NCBI RefSeq assembly: GCF_019145355.1
Contig: NZ_JAHSTY010000001.1
Location: forward strand, 3,534,001-3,598,000
Source of the DNA: Pseudomonas azadiae
GTDB taxonomy: Bacteria > Pseudomonadota > Gammaproteobacteria > Pseudomonadales > Pseudomonadaceae
Direction of reading: 5' to 3'
DNA length: 64,000 nucleotides
The notes beneath the pieces were generated by a model. That model made no database searches. It was not told the origin of the DNA and saw only the letters and a program-made list of their open reading frames with translations. Positions 44,995 through 54,221 of this stretch are shown one piece after another. Position numbers and translations under genes: made by a program. How positions within the stretch are numbered: position 1 is the stretch's first letter; every line of letters begins with the position of its first letter.

Positions 44995-46496
44995 CAGTCG
45001 ATCACCCGTCCTTTCAGTGCGAAGAGTCCCTGCGGGCGTTTCTGGATAAACAGAATGATCAGCGCGAGGATCAGGATCTTGCCGAGCACGGCGCCGATCT
45101 GCGGCTCCAGGATTTTGTTGGCGATGCCCAGGCCGAAGGCCGCCAGCACGCTGCCGGCCAACTGGCCCACGCCACCGAGTACCACGACGAGAAACGAGTC
45201 GATGATGTAGCTCTGGCCGAGGTCGGGGCCGACGTTGCCGATCTGGCTCAGCGCCACGCCGCCCAAGCCTGCAATGCCCGAACCCAGGCCAAACGCGAGC
45301 ATGTCCACGCGCCCGGTGGGCACGCCGCAGCAGGCGGCCATGTTGCGGTTCTGGGTGACGGCGCGCACGTTGAGGCCCAGGCGCGTCTTGTTCAGCAGCA
45401 GCCAGGTCAGCAGCACCACGCACAGCGCGAATGCGATGATCACGATGCGGTTGTAGGGCAGCACCAGGTTGGGCAGCACTTGAATGCCACCGGACAACCA
45501 CGCGGGGTTGGACACTTCGACGTTCTGTGCACCGAACACCAGGCGCACCAGCTGGATCAGCATCAGGCTGATGCCCCAGGTGGCGAGCAGGGTTTCCAGC
45601 GGGCGCCCATAGAGGTGACGAATCACCGTGCGTTCCAGGGCCATGCCGATGGCGGCCGTGACAAAAAACGCCACCGGCAGCGCGATCAACGGGTAGAACT
45701 CGATGGCTTGCGGCACATAGCGCTGCATCATCAGTTGCACCACGTAGGTGGAATACGCGCCGAGCATCAGCATCTCGCCGTGGGCCATATTGATCACGCC
45801 GAGCAGGCCGAAGGTGATCGCCAGGCCCAGGGCGGCCAACAGCAGTATGGAACCCAGGGACATGCCGCTGAAGGCCTGCCCGAGGATCTCGCCCATCATC
45901 AGTTTGCGTTTGACTTGGGCCAGGCTGGTTTCGGCGGCAGTGTGCACGGCGGCGTCGGTTTCGACGCCCGGCGCCAGCAGCGCTTCGAGGCGTGTGCGGG
46001 CCAGCGGGTCGCCAGTGTTGCCGAGCAAGCGCACGGCGGCGAGGCGCACCGCCGGGTCAGGGTCCACCAGTTGCAGGTTGGCCAGGGCCAGGCTGAGGGC
46101 GGTGTGCACGTCCTCGTCGGTTTCGGCGGCGACTCGCTGGTCGAGGAATTTGAGTTGCGCCGGTTGCGCGCTTTTTTGCAGGGTTTGCGCGGCCGCCAGG
46201 CGTACCTTGGGGTCGGCGGCGAGCAGTTGCTGGCTGGCCCTTACGTTGTCGATCAGGCCGCGCAGGCGGTTATTCAGGCGTACGGTTTTTACTTCGCCGT
46301 TGAGTGTGAGTTGGCCTTGCTGCAGGGCATCCACCAGCTCGATGCGCGCCGGGTCGGGCTGGGCGGCCCAGTCCTGGAGGAGTTTGGCTTGTTGCGCCGG
46401 GTTGGCGGACAGGAAGTCTTCGGCGTCGCCGGCGTGTGCGCCTAAAGGCAGCAATAGCAAGGCGGCGAGAATGAGGCGATAAAGGGCAGTGGGCAT
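44994..46496 (-). CDS. urtB: Urea ABC transporter permease UrtB
   Basis: A 500-residue protein. The start MPTALYRLILAALLLLPLG is a signal peptide (cleavage after AHA). About residues 25-215 form a periplasmic helical-repeat region with HEAT-like PxVRLAAxxLL units. From about residue 220 comes the permease core with GLLGVINMAHGEMLMLGAYSTYV. The large N-terminal extension is usual for proteobacterial UrtB. It is preceded by a REP pair separating it from urtA. Confidence 0.94.
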   Translation of the reverse strand: MPTALYRLILAALLLLPLGAHAGDAEDFLSANPAQQAKLLQDWAAQPDPARIELVDALQQGQLTLNGEVKTVRLNNRLRGLIDNVRASQQLLAADPKVRLAAAQTLQKSAQPAQLKFLDQRVAAETDEDVHTALSLALANLQLVDPDPAVRLAAVRLLGNTGDPLARTRLEALLAPGVETDAAVHTAAETSLAQVKRKLMMGEILGQAFSGMSLGSILLLAALGLAITFGLLGVINMAHGEMLMLGAYSTYVVQLMMQRYVPQAIEFYPLIALPVAFFVTAAIGMALERTVIRHLYGRPLETLLATWGISLMLIQLVRLVFGAQNVEVSNPAWLSGGIQVLPNLVLPYNRIVIIAFALCVVLLTWLLLNKTRLGLNVRAVTQNRNMAACCGVPTGRVDMLAFGLGSGIAGLGGVALSQIGNVGPDLGQSYIIDSFLVVVLGGVGQLAGSVLAAFGLGIANKILEPQIGAVLGKILILALIILFIQKRPQGLFALKGRVID

Positions 46497-46520
46497 AGTC
46501 TTGAGCCTTGCTCGAACAAA

Positions 46521-46599
46521 TGTGGGAGCTGGCTTGCCTGCGATAGCGCAGCGCCAGGCACACCGAGTTGCCTTCATCGCAGGCAAGCCAGCTCCCACA
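46521..46599. repeat. REP pair within urtA-urtB
   Basis: TGTGGGAGCTGGCTTGCCTG and its complement with a loop of about 30 bp. Its position after the binding-protein gene parallels the repeat in the amino acid transporter operon. Confidence 0.9.
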
Positions 46600-46647
46600 G
46601 GGTTTGTGTTGGCTTCAGGTGTTCAGCCTGGGCCAACACCCCTTGGC

Positions 46648-47913
46648 TTAGTTGCTTTTCACGGCATGGTCCGGCTTCTTGTCATTGCCAGGAATGTACG
46701 GGCTCCACGGCTGTGCGCGGATCGGCTCCTGGGTCTGCCACACCACCGAAAACTGCCCATCGGCCTGGATCTCGCCGATCATCACGGGTTTGTGCAGGTG
46801 GTGGTTGGTCTTGTCCATGGTCAGGGTGAAACCCGACGGCGCGTCGAAGGTTTGTCCGGCCAAGGCTTCACGCACTTTGTCGACGTCGGTGGATTTGGCT
46901 TTCTCGGCCGCCTGCGCCCACATATGGATGCCCACATAGGTGGCTTCCATCGGGTCGTTGGTCACGGCTTTGTCCGCGCCCGGCAGGTTGTGTTTTTTGG
47001 CGTAGGCCTTCCAGTCGGCGACGAATTTCTGGTTCACCGGGTTTTCCACCGACTGGAAGTAGTTCCAGGCCGCGAGGTTGCCCACCAGCGGCTTGGTGTC
47101 GATGCCGCGCAGTTCTTCTTCACCCACGGAGAAGGCCACCACCGGTACGTCGGTCGCTTTCAAGCCCTGGTTGGCCAGCTCTTTGTAGAACGGCACGTTG
47201 GAGTCGCCGTTCACGGTGGAGATCACCGCCGTCTTGCCGCCGGCCGAGAATTTCTTGATGTTGGCGACGATGGTCTGGTAGTCGGCATGCCCGAACGGGG
47301 TGTAGACCTCTTCGATGTCTTTATCCGCCACACCTTTGGAATGCAGGAAGGCGCGCAGGATCTTGTTGGTGGTGCGCGGGTACACATAGTCGGTGCCCAG
47401 CAGGAAGAAACGCTTGGCGCTGCCGCCTTCTTCGCTCATCAGGTATTCCACCGCCGGGATCGCCTGCTGGTTCGGCGCTGCACCGGTATAGAACACGTTC
47501 GGCGACATCTCTTCGCCTTCGTATTGCACCGGGTAGAACAGCAGGCCGTTGAGTTCTTCGAACACCGGCAGCACCGATTTACGCGACACCGAGGTCCAGC
47601 AACCGAACACCACGGCGACCTTGTCCTGGGTCAGCAGCTGGCGGCCTTTTTCAGCGAACAGCGGCCAGTTCGACGCCGGGTCGACCACCACTGGTTCGAG
47701 CATCTTGCCGTTCACCCCGCCCTTGGCGTTGATCTCGTCGATGGTCATCAGCGCCATGTCTTTGAGCGACGTTTCGGAGATGGCCATGGTCCCGGACAAC
47801 GAGTGCAGGATGCCGACCTTGATGGTCTCGGCGGCCTGCACGGTCCAGGTCAGGCCCATGGCAACGATGGATGCCGAAAGAGTGAAAGCCTTGATCAAGC
47901 TGCGACGCTGCAT
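46648..47913 (-). CDS. urtA: Urea ABC transporter substrate-binding protein UrtA
   Basis: A 421-residue precursor with GGAG upstream. The leader MQRRSLIKAFTLSASIVAMG is followed by cleavage near TVQA before AETIKVGILHSLSG. UrtA landmarks: GTMAISETSLKDMALM, VDPASNWPLFAEK, VFGCWTSVSRKSVLPV, LLFYPVQYEGEE and TGAAPNQQAIPAV. Binds urea or short amides in the periplasm. First gene of urtABCDE, behind a sigma-54 promoter with an upstream NtrC-like site, so expression under nitrogen limitation is expected. Confidence 0.97.
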   Translation of the reverse strand: MQRRSLIKAFTLSASIVAMGLTWTVQAAETIKVGILHSLSGTMAISETSLKDMALMTIDEINAKGGVNGKMLEPVVVDPASNWPLFAEKGRQLLTQDKVAVVFGCWTSVSRKSVLPVFEELNGLLFYPVQYEGEEMSPNVFYTGAAPNQQAIPAVEYLMSEEGGSAKRFFLLGTDYVYPRTTNKILRAFLHSKGVADKDIEEVYTPFGHADYQTIVANIKKFSAGGKTAVISTVNGDSNVPFYKELANQGLKATDVPVVAFSVGEEELRGIDTKPLVGNLAAWNYFQSVENPVNQKFVADWKAYAKKHNLPGADKAVTNDPMEATYVGIHMWAQAAEKAKSTDVDKVREALAGQTFDAPSGFTLTMDKTNHHLHKPVMIGEIQADGQFSVVWQTQEPIRAQPWSPYIPGNDKKPDHAVKSN

Positions 47914-47973
47914 GGTGCGATCTCCGTGATCGATTGTTTTTGGACGGCAGGTAGGAGGCGTTGCAGAGTAGAT

Positions 47974-47989
47974 AGCAAGGGCTGTGCCT
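47974..47989 (-). promoter_or_regulatory. Sigma-54 promoter for urtA
   Basis: On the minus strand AGGCACAGCCCTTGCT, matching GGCAC-N5-TTGC (only the first T and the seventh base differ from full consensus). It is about 60 bp ahead of the urtA start, as expected. Confidence 0.8.
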
Positions 47990-48043
47990 AAGTCGCAAAA
48001 CCGTGCACGCCGGGGCTGGCGAAGACCGCGGCTGTTGTGTGAC

Positions 48044-48058
48044 GCACCATTGTGGCGC
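48044..48058. promoter_or_regulatory. NtrC-like enhancer site
   Basis: GCACC-ATTGT-GGCGC, one mismatch from the NtrC half-site palindrome GCACC-N5-GGTGC. Centred about 70 bp upstream of the urtA -24/-12 element, a normal enhancer distance. Supports nitrogen control. Confidence 0.65.
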
Positions 48059-48216
48059 TCGCCAGGAGGGTGCGGGCACGTCTGTGTGCTGTTGTGGTGC
48101 CGGTTTTTATCTATGTAGCGCCCTTGAGGAGGGGCTCGCTTTCAAGATGTGAGCACATTCAGCGCCTGCCCTTGGGGTCGGCCTGTTTCATCGACTTATG
48201 TTTTGAGGTGGACCCA

Positions 48217-51200
48217 TTGGAAGAACCGTCAAACCGCGACAAACGCGCCGCCGCGCAGCGCGGCCATGCCAAGTTAGGTAAGCTCACGCCGGCCTTTGCC
48301 AGCGCCGATGATGTGGCTCGCTATATTCATGGGCGCGTGGGGCTCAACCTGCAAGTCGAATACGGCAGCGTTATCATGCGGCGCCTGGGCGATGGCAAGT
48401 TTCTCGGCACTGAACCCATACCGGACCGCGCCACCGTGTTTGGCTTTGACCTGCTGCTCGACCACAACCCACGTACCGGTGCGTACCTGAGTCCCGAGGG
48501 CTACGAGGTCGTCGCCAGTTGGCATGTGCATCCCAATACGACCGCGAACGTCACACGCCTGAACCCCAAATGGACCGCGCACCAGATCACGGCGTTCCAG
48601 GATTTCTATTCCACGCCGGACATCATCTTTAACCATCAACATCGTCACGAGTTCAGAACCGCCTATTTGTCGGGGCCGCAGGGCACGCTGCTCAAATTCC
48701 AATTTAATGAATCTCCCGGCGCGTCCGACTATGTGCGCTGGCTCCAGACCGAAGGTAGTTTCGATTCTCTCGATGCCCATGACGGCACGTTGGAAGGCTT
48801 CTACAAAAAACTGGCTTCGGTTGGGCAACTAGTGTTTTTACACTCCAGCCCTTACTGGGGCGGTTCGCTGGGAGCGGTGCCAGCCAATTGGAAACCTTAC
48901 CAGCCCTGGCCAGTCTTCAAGGAGGTGGACGGCGCGGTGGCGCTGGCCTGGTCACGAATCCAGCGCAAGCCCACGGTTCGCCAACGCGTGCTGATCCTGC
49001 AGGCGGATACACTGGACAATTACGTTGCCACTGAGCCCGAGCAGGTCGAGGGTGCGGCGCAGGCTTTGCCGGTGTTGCCGGTTGGGTACCACTTGTACGC
49101 TATCTACGTGCATTCGCGGCCCCTGCCGGGCAATTACCCGGAATACGAAGCCTGGCTGTACAAAAACTTCATCAGCCCGCTGGAACTGGCGCAGCACATC
49201 GCACAGTTTCGTCAGTACAGCCTGGGACCGCAGTCGACCCTTGGCGTCTCGCTGTATATCCGCATGCGTGACGAAGCGGTCCTGCGCTACCGTTTTTCCG
49301 GTTCGGCGCTGGAGTCTCAGTTGTTTATCGAAGACGAAGACGGCGTAGTGCGTGACAACGGCATCCAGGCCACGCTGCAAGACGGTTCGCTATTGACGCG
49401 CGGCTTTGTCGCCCTGGTGGCCGCCGCCGGTGAGTTGAGCGTGGAAAAGACCAGCGCGTTGTGGGACCTGCCCGGTGTGGTCGATGAGCATTGGGTGCCC
49501 TATTCGACGGTGCCCTTGCTCACGTTGAGCCCGGCGTTTTTATCGGCCGACGATGCGGCCCGTTATGCACACACGCGGATCGGCACGCTGCGCGAGCAGG
49601 AGATGGGTGGGCTGATCCTGCAGCGCCGCGACGGTCGTTTCGCGATTACCGAGCCGGCGCCAACGGGCGTGCGGCCCTTCACGTTTGCCGGGCGGTGCCC
49701 GTTGGATCGCCAGAACAAACCGATCATCCTCAACCCAAACCATCGCCTGCACGGGCGCTACGGGTCGCGGCTGGCGCTGTCGCTTACCGAGCCCAGCTAC
49801 GCCGCGAAGTATAAATGGACCCGCGAAGGCACCGAACTCTACGGCCAGATGTTCCATCCCCAGGACGTCGCCGACCTGCTGGCCGCGGAGTGTGTGGGTT
49901 ATCTTTCCGGCACCGAAGACAGCCTGATTGCGCTGGCGCCGGCCACCACCACGGCGGCGTGGCGGCAAGTGTGGCAAGCCGGTTCGACGGGAGGCGACAG
50001 CGCCATCGCCAAGAGCCTCGCCGATGGCACCCGAACCAGCGCCGATGTGGTCAGGACACTGGCCGAATGCGGCACGCTGCGTGTGGTGATCGGCAATGCG
50101 CTGTGGGGGCCGGCGGGTTTTGTCGAAATGGATTGGGTGCCAAGTGAACGGGTACTGCGGTTCCAGCGACCCGAGACGGTCAGCCACGGGCCGATTTTCG
50201 CCAGCGCCGATTTGGCCGCCAGCGATGTGCTGCGCAGCGACCCCCTCGACCACGGCGAGCGTTATGTCGGCCGCTATTTCGGTTTTATCCTCAAGCATCG
50301 CCTGCGCGAAGAATACGTTGCCAGCGAGCTGATTCCGGTCACCACTAAGTCGCCGCTGCTGTCCCTCACCAGTCTGTATGGAACGCGCCTGCCGGAAGGC
50401 TTCGCGTGCCACGCGCTGTATTACGCCTGCCCTTTGGCGAGGAGTGGTTCGGCGTATTGGTTGCAACGTTTTTTCATTGAACTACGCGACTTGAGCGAAG
50501 CCATCACCCAGGCGCGTGCCAACGCAACCCTGCCGCCACTGGGTGCGCCGGTGTATATCGCACCGCCCGCCGGCGCATTACTGTGTTACCAATCGCCGAC
50601 GGTGAAGGCGATATTCGAAGCGCTGAGCGAAGCAGACGATGCGGTGACCCTGCAAGGCATGCTGGACGTGGGCACGTTGACGCCGGAGCAGGTGGTACGA
50701 CGGGTCGCGGCCTCGGGCCATCTGCAGGTGATCCAGACGAGCCATTGTTGGGATCGCCGTGGCACCGTGCCGGCGCTGTGGCAGGCTTTTGAACACCTGC
50801 CACGGCGGCGGCTGAGTCCGGCATTTTTAACCATGGACGACGCCGCGCGTTATGCCCGGCGGCGCGTACTGCCGACGCTGAAGGACGCCTACGGTGGGGT
50901 TATCCTGCGGCGCGATGACGGTTGGTTTGTCGTCACCGAACCGGTGCGGGTGCTCGATGACGTGTTCGATATCAAGTGGATTTTCCCCGATGAGTTGGTG
51001 AACCGCGGCCTCTACCCACCGCGCACGGCGGTGGTTGCCAGTTACCACTCAAGACCGCGCCGGCAATGGCCGTTTGTGCTTTCGCCGGCGGAGTCGACGG
51101 TGTACGGCAATATGTTTTCCACGCGTCTGCTCGCCCAGGCCTTGTCGGCGGATCAAGCGCGGCACTATCACTACCTGCTGGCGCCGGACGGTGCGGTGAT

Positions 51201-52761
51201 CCGCTTGCGACCGCGTCCCGAATTGAAGTACCCGCTCATTACACAGGCTGCCCTGATCATGCGTCCGCGCAATCATCATGATTGGCTGCATGGCACGCTT
51301 GAGGTGCAGATTCGCAGTGGGCAATTGACGCCCGGCGAATACGTCAACCGCGTGGCGCGCACGTTCGAGTTGCAGGTGGTAGAGGGCAGCGCAATGTGGG
51401 GTGAGCCCGGTCCGGTCAACGGCTGGAGCGCATTTCCCAGCGCGCGGCCCGGCACCGGCACGTACCTGCAGGCGCGGATAGACCCGGCGTGCAGCCCCGT
51501 GCACGCTCACGCCGATGACGCGGCGCGTTATGCCCATGAGCTGGCTGGCGCGCAGCGCACATTGCAGTTCGGTTATGTATTGCAGGCGATCGGTAACGGT
51601 CATTTCGTGGCCACCCTGCCCGTTACCGACGATGGCTCGGACCTGGCCCATCGCCGGGTCTTTTCGGATGCGGGCTACCCCTATCGCTATGAGCTCTGTG
51701 GCGTGTACCTGTGCGGGCCGCACAACGATGAGCTGCGGCCCGCCGGCCGAGTGGCCGATGGCGATGATATCTACCGGGGGCTGATTTCGCCCGTCGCCCT
51801 TCAAGCGGCGATCCGTCAGGCGCATGCGACGACCAAACGTGCGGCGTTGCCGATCTATTTGTCGTGTGCGGATGGCGCCTTGCTGAAGTTCACCGTGCGC
51901 AACGGGATCGTTTTTGAGCAGAACGACCTGGTCAAACTGCAGACCCGGGGGCTCACCCCACGCGCGTATATCCGGCGCATTGCGGCCGCCGGCGAGCTGC
52001 GCATCCTGTTGCCGAGCGCCAATTGGCCAGGCACTGGCGTGGTGGATGCCCAGTGGCAGCCGGGGCGCTCGCGGGGCGTGGTGCCGGCTGGCGAAAACAC
52101 CTGGGCGCAGGGACCGATCCATGCGCATCGGGATGATGCTGCGGAGTTTACCCATCGGCACGCCGGCCGCTTCATTGGCCAGCAGGCGATCGCCGCGTTG
52201 CTGGAAAAAACCGGCACTGCCGACAGCCATGTTCCGGTACTGGCAGTAGCGGACGAGGGGTTTCCTTCCACCGTGGCGGCGCGCCTGTTCCCGGCCGCCA
52301 GCGTCAGCAGCCTGCCACAGTGGCCGACCGGTTACCGCATCAGCGCGGCGCATCTGTTGTATCACGCCGGGTTGGATCAACCGCAGTTGGGAAGTGAAGC
52401 GTCCTACCGCGAATACTTCGTGTCGTGGCGCGAACTGGAGTTCTACCTGCACACCCTGAAAAAGCAAGGGCTGCCAATCAGCGGTTTCTACCTGACGGCT
52501 CGCGACGGCGCCTTGCTCAGCTATGTCCCCAGCTTCAGTCAGGACGAATACAACTTGCTGGGGAGCACCGGTAAATGGACGGCTGAAGGCGGCTACACGG
52601 CGTTCGCCCCCAGCCCCTCCCAGGTTATCTCGGAGCTGGCGCGTATCGGTGAGCTACGCGTGGTGCGCAGCGGCGATTTCTGGACGGCGCGCGGCCGCCT
52701 GAGCGCCGCTCTGAAACTGCCGGATAGGCCGGCCGGCATCCGCGCGCGCGATGAGCTTTAA
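48217..52761 (+). CDS. Giant protein of seven tandem JAB/DUF4329-like modules
   Basis: About 1514 residues from a TTG start with GAGGTGG 5 bases upstream; GTG at 48208 is an alternative and the open frame extends to 48052. Seven modules of about 205-225 residues begin near residues 23, 227, 435, 655, 866, 1092 and 1298. Each begins like SPAFxSADDAARYAH, then a GGxILxRxDGxFxxTEP strand, a YHSRP-like turn, an FxSxxxLAxxI helix, a DGALLxY strand and an ending GELxVxxxSxxWGxPGxV. Module 1 has His103-x-His105 and an FYSTPD segment, fitting a JAB/DUF4329 metal site; the others lack the paired His. No signal peptide. Function unknown; single gene divergent from urtA. Confidence 0.85.
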   Translation: MEEPSNRDKRAAAQRGHAKLGKLTPAFASADDVARYIHGRVGLNLQVEYGSVIMRRLGDGKFLGTEPIPDRATVFGFDLLLDHNPRTGAYLSPEGYEVVASWHVHPNTTANVTRLNPKWTAHQITAFQDFYSTPDIIFNHQHRHEFRTAYLSGPQGTLLKFQFNESPGASDYVRWLQTEGSFDSLDAHDGTLEGFYKKLASVGQLVFLHSSPYWGGSLGAVPANWKPYQPWPVFKEVDGAVALAWSRIQRKPTVRQRVLILQADTLDNYVATEPEQVEGAAQALPVLPVGYHLYAIYVHSRPLPGNYPEYEAWLYKNFISPLELAQHIAQFRQYSLGPQSTLGVSLYIRMRDEAVLRYRFSGSALESQLFIEDEDGVVRDNGIQATLQDGSLLTRGFVALVAAAGELSVEKTSALWDLPGVVDEHWVPYSTVPLLTLSPAFLSADDAARYAHTRIGTLREQEMGGLILQRRDGRFAITEPAPTGVRPFTFAGRCPLDRQNKPIILNPNHRLHGRYGSRLALSLTEPSYAAKYKWTREGTELYGQMFHPQDVADLLAAECVGYLSGTEDSLIALAPATTTAAWRQVWQAGSTGGDSAIAKSLADGTRTSADVVRTLAECGTLRVVIGNALWGPAGFVEMDWVPSERVLRFQRPETVSHGPIFASADLAASDVLRSDPLDHGERYVGRYFGFILKHRLREEYVASELIPVTTKSPLLSLTSLYGTRLPEGFACHALYYACPLARSGSAYWLQRFFIELRDLSEAITQARANATLPPLGAPVYIAPPAGALLCYQSPTVKAIFEALSEADDAVTLQGMLDVGTLTPEQVVRRVAASGHLQVIQTSHCWDRRGTVPALWQAFEHLPRRRLSPAFLTMDDAARYARRRVLPTLKDAYGGVILRRDDGWFVVTEPVRVLDDVFDIKWIFPDELVNRGLYPPRTAVVASYHSRPRRQWPFVLSPAESTVYGNMFSTRLLAQALSADQARHYHYLLAPDGAVIRLRPRPELKYPLITQAALIMRPRNHHDWLHGTLEVQIRSGQLTPGEYVNRVARTFELQVVEGSAMWGEPGPVNGWSAFPSARPGTGTYLQARIDPACSPVHAHADDAARYAHELAGAQRTLQFGYVLQAIGNGHFVATLPVTDDGSDLAHRRVFSDAGYPYRYELCGVYLCGPHNDELRPAGRVADGDDIYRGLISPVALQAAIRQAHATTKRAALPIYLSCADGALLKFTVRNGIVFEQNDLVKLQTRGLTPRAYIRRIAAAGELRILLPSANWPGTGVVDAQWQPGRSRGVVPAGENTWAQGPIHAHRDDAAEFTHRHAGRFIGQQAIAALLEKTGTADSHVPVLAVADEGFPSTVAARLFPAASVSSLPQWPTGYRISAAHLLYHAGLDQPQLGSEASYREYFVSWRELEFYLHTLKKQGLPISGFYLTARDGALLSYVPSFSQDEYNLLGSTGKWTAEGGYTAFAPSPSQVISELARIGELRVVRSGDFWTARGRLSAALKLPDRPAGIRARDEL

Positions 52762-54107
52762 TGCCGTGACAGCATCAGGCGGTCCAGGGCCCATACGGCG
52801 ATCAACGACGCCCCTACCAAGGGGAAAATAATCGCCAGCCCCAGCATGATGACTATCGCGGTTTTCCACTTGGGCAGGTCATGGCGCAGCGGCGGCGCGC
52901 CAAGGCCGCCCACAGGCCTGCGCTTCCACCAGATCACCACGCCACTGACGGCGCTGAGCAGGATCATCAGGCAGATCAGCAGCACGATCAGTTGGTTGAC
53001 CCAGCCGAACATCTTGCCCTCGTGCAGCATCACGCCGGTCTCGGTGGCGCGCGCCACGGTGTTGTAGTGTTCCCAGCGCACATCGGCAAGCACTTTGCCG
53101 CTGTACTGGTCCACATGCAGGGTGGCGTCGTTGCGCGGGTCGTTGGCGAACACTGCGACCGTGAACACGCCTTCGGCGGTGGTGGGGAACGTGATGCTGT
53201 AGCCGGGTTCGACGTTGCGCGCGGTGGCCAGGTCGACCACTTTTTGCAGGCTTATCGTGGGCGCGGCGGGGGCTGAATGCAGGGCGCCGTGGTTCATGTG
53301 CTCGGCATGGTCGCCGGACATCGGCATCGGCGTGTTTTCCATGGCCCAGGGCACGGTCTGTTGGCTGGCGGTGTTCAGGCTGCGCGCCTGCTGGTCGGAC
53401 TGCGGCACGTTGTTCCACATCGCTGCCGGAAAGGTGTTCCACAGGTCGGCGTATTGCTTGCCCCAGAAGCCGGTCCAGGTCATGCCGCTGAGCAGCATCA
53501 CCAGCAACAGCGACGCCCCCCAGAAGCCGGTGACCGCGTGCATATCGCGCCAGAACACTCGGCCACGGCTGTTGAAGCGCGGCCACAGTACGCCCGCCGA
53601 GGACTTGCCGCGCGGCCACCACAGGTACAGGCCCGAGACCACCAGCACCACGCCCCAGCCGGCTGCGAGTTCCACCAGGCGATCGCCGACGGTGCCGATC
53701 ATCAGTTCGCCGTGCAATGCGCGGGCGATGGCTTGCAGGTTGTATTGGGCGTCCTGTTCACCGAGTACGGTGCCGCGATAGGGGTCCACGAACACGGTGA
53801 CTTCGCGACCGCCGTTGTGCATCACCAATTGCGCGCTGCTGCTGGCGTCAGCGGGGGGCAGGTATTTGCTGATCGCGCCGTGGGGGTAGGCGGCCTGGGC
53901 GCGTTGCAGTTGCTCATCGGCGCTCAAGGCGTGCTCGGCGGCGGGCACGGTGAGCAGGTCACCGTACATGAGCGGGTCGAGCTGGGGTTTGAACAGGTAG
54001 ATGATGCCGGTCAGGGCCAGCAACACCATGAAAGGGGCGACGAAGAGGCCGGCGTAGAAATGCCAGCGCCAGGCCAGGTTGTAGAAAGAGATTTTTTGGG
54101 TGCTCAT
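52758..54107 (-). CDS. PepSY-associated membrane protein (iron/copper-uptake type)
   Basis: A 449-residue inner-membrane protein starting MSTQKISFYNLAWRWHFYAG. The first membrane segment with PFMVLLALTGIIYLFK is typical of PepSY-TM proteins. There are periplasmic PepSY-like regions (VTVFVDPYRGTVLGEQD; ATLHVDQYSGKVLADVRW) and at least three further membrane segments. The loop WAMENTPMPMSGDHAEHMNHG is Met/His-rich, fitting copper. Relatives act as periplasmic reductases or helpers of TonB receptors. It follows the copper receptor; its stop overlaps the giant gene's stop by 3 bp on the other strand. Confidence 0.88.
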   Translation of the reverse strand: MSTQKISFYNLAWRWHFYAGLFVAPFMVLLALTGIIYLFKPQLDPLMYGDLLTVPAAEHALSADEQLQRAQAAYPHGAISKYLPPADASSSAQLVMHNGGREVTVFVDPYRGTVLGEQDAQYNLQAIARALHGELMIGTVGDRLVELAAGWGVVLVVSGLYLWWPRGKSSAGVLWPRFNSRGRVFWRDMHAVTGFWGASLLLVMLLSGMTWTGFWGKQYADLWNTFPAAMWNNVPQSDQQARSLNTASQQTVPWAMENTPMPMSGDHAEHMNHGALHSAPAAPTISLQKVVDLATARNVEPGYSITFPTTAEGVFTVAVFANDPRNDATLHVDQYSGKVLADVRWEHYNTVARATETGVMLHEGKMFGWVNQLIVLLICLMILLSAVSGVVIWWKRRPVGGLGAPPLRHDLPKWKTAIVIMLGLAIIFPLVGASLIAVWALDRLMLSRH

Positions 54108-54150
54108 TTGGGGCTCCGCAAGGCTTTGATTTTTTGTGTTCGTTACACCG

Positions 54151-54219
54151 CTATCGCAGGCAAGCCAGCTCCCACAGTTGGAATGCATTTGCGTGTGGGG
54201 GCTGGCTTGCCTGCGATGC
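54151..54219. repeat. REP pair within the copper cluster
   Basis: ATCGCAGGCAAGCCAGCTCCC and complement with a loop of about 20 bp between the receptor and PepSY genes. Confidence 0.9.
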
Positions 54220-54221
54220 TC

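Noticed and set aside
48052..48216. N-terminal extension of the giant protein to a GTG at 48052.
   Set aside because: It overlaps the NtrC-like site, has no ribosome site and differs in composition from the modules; TTG at 48217 has a good one.
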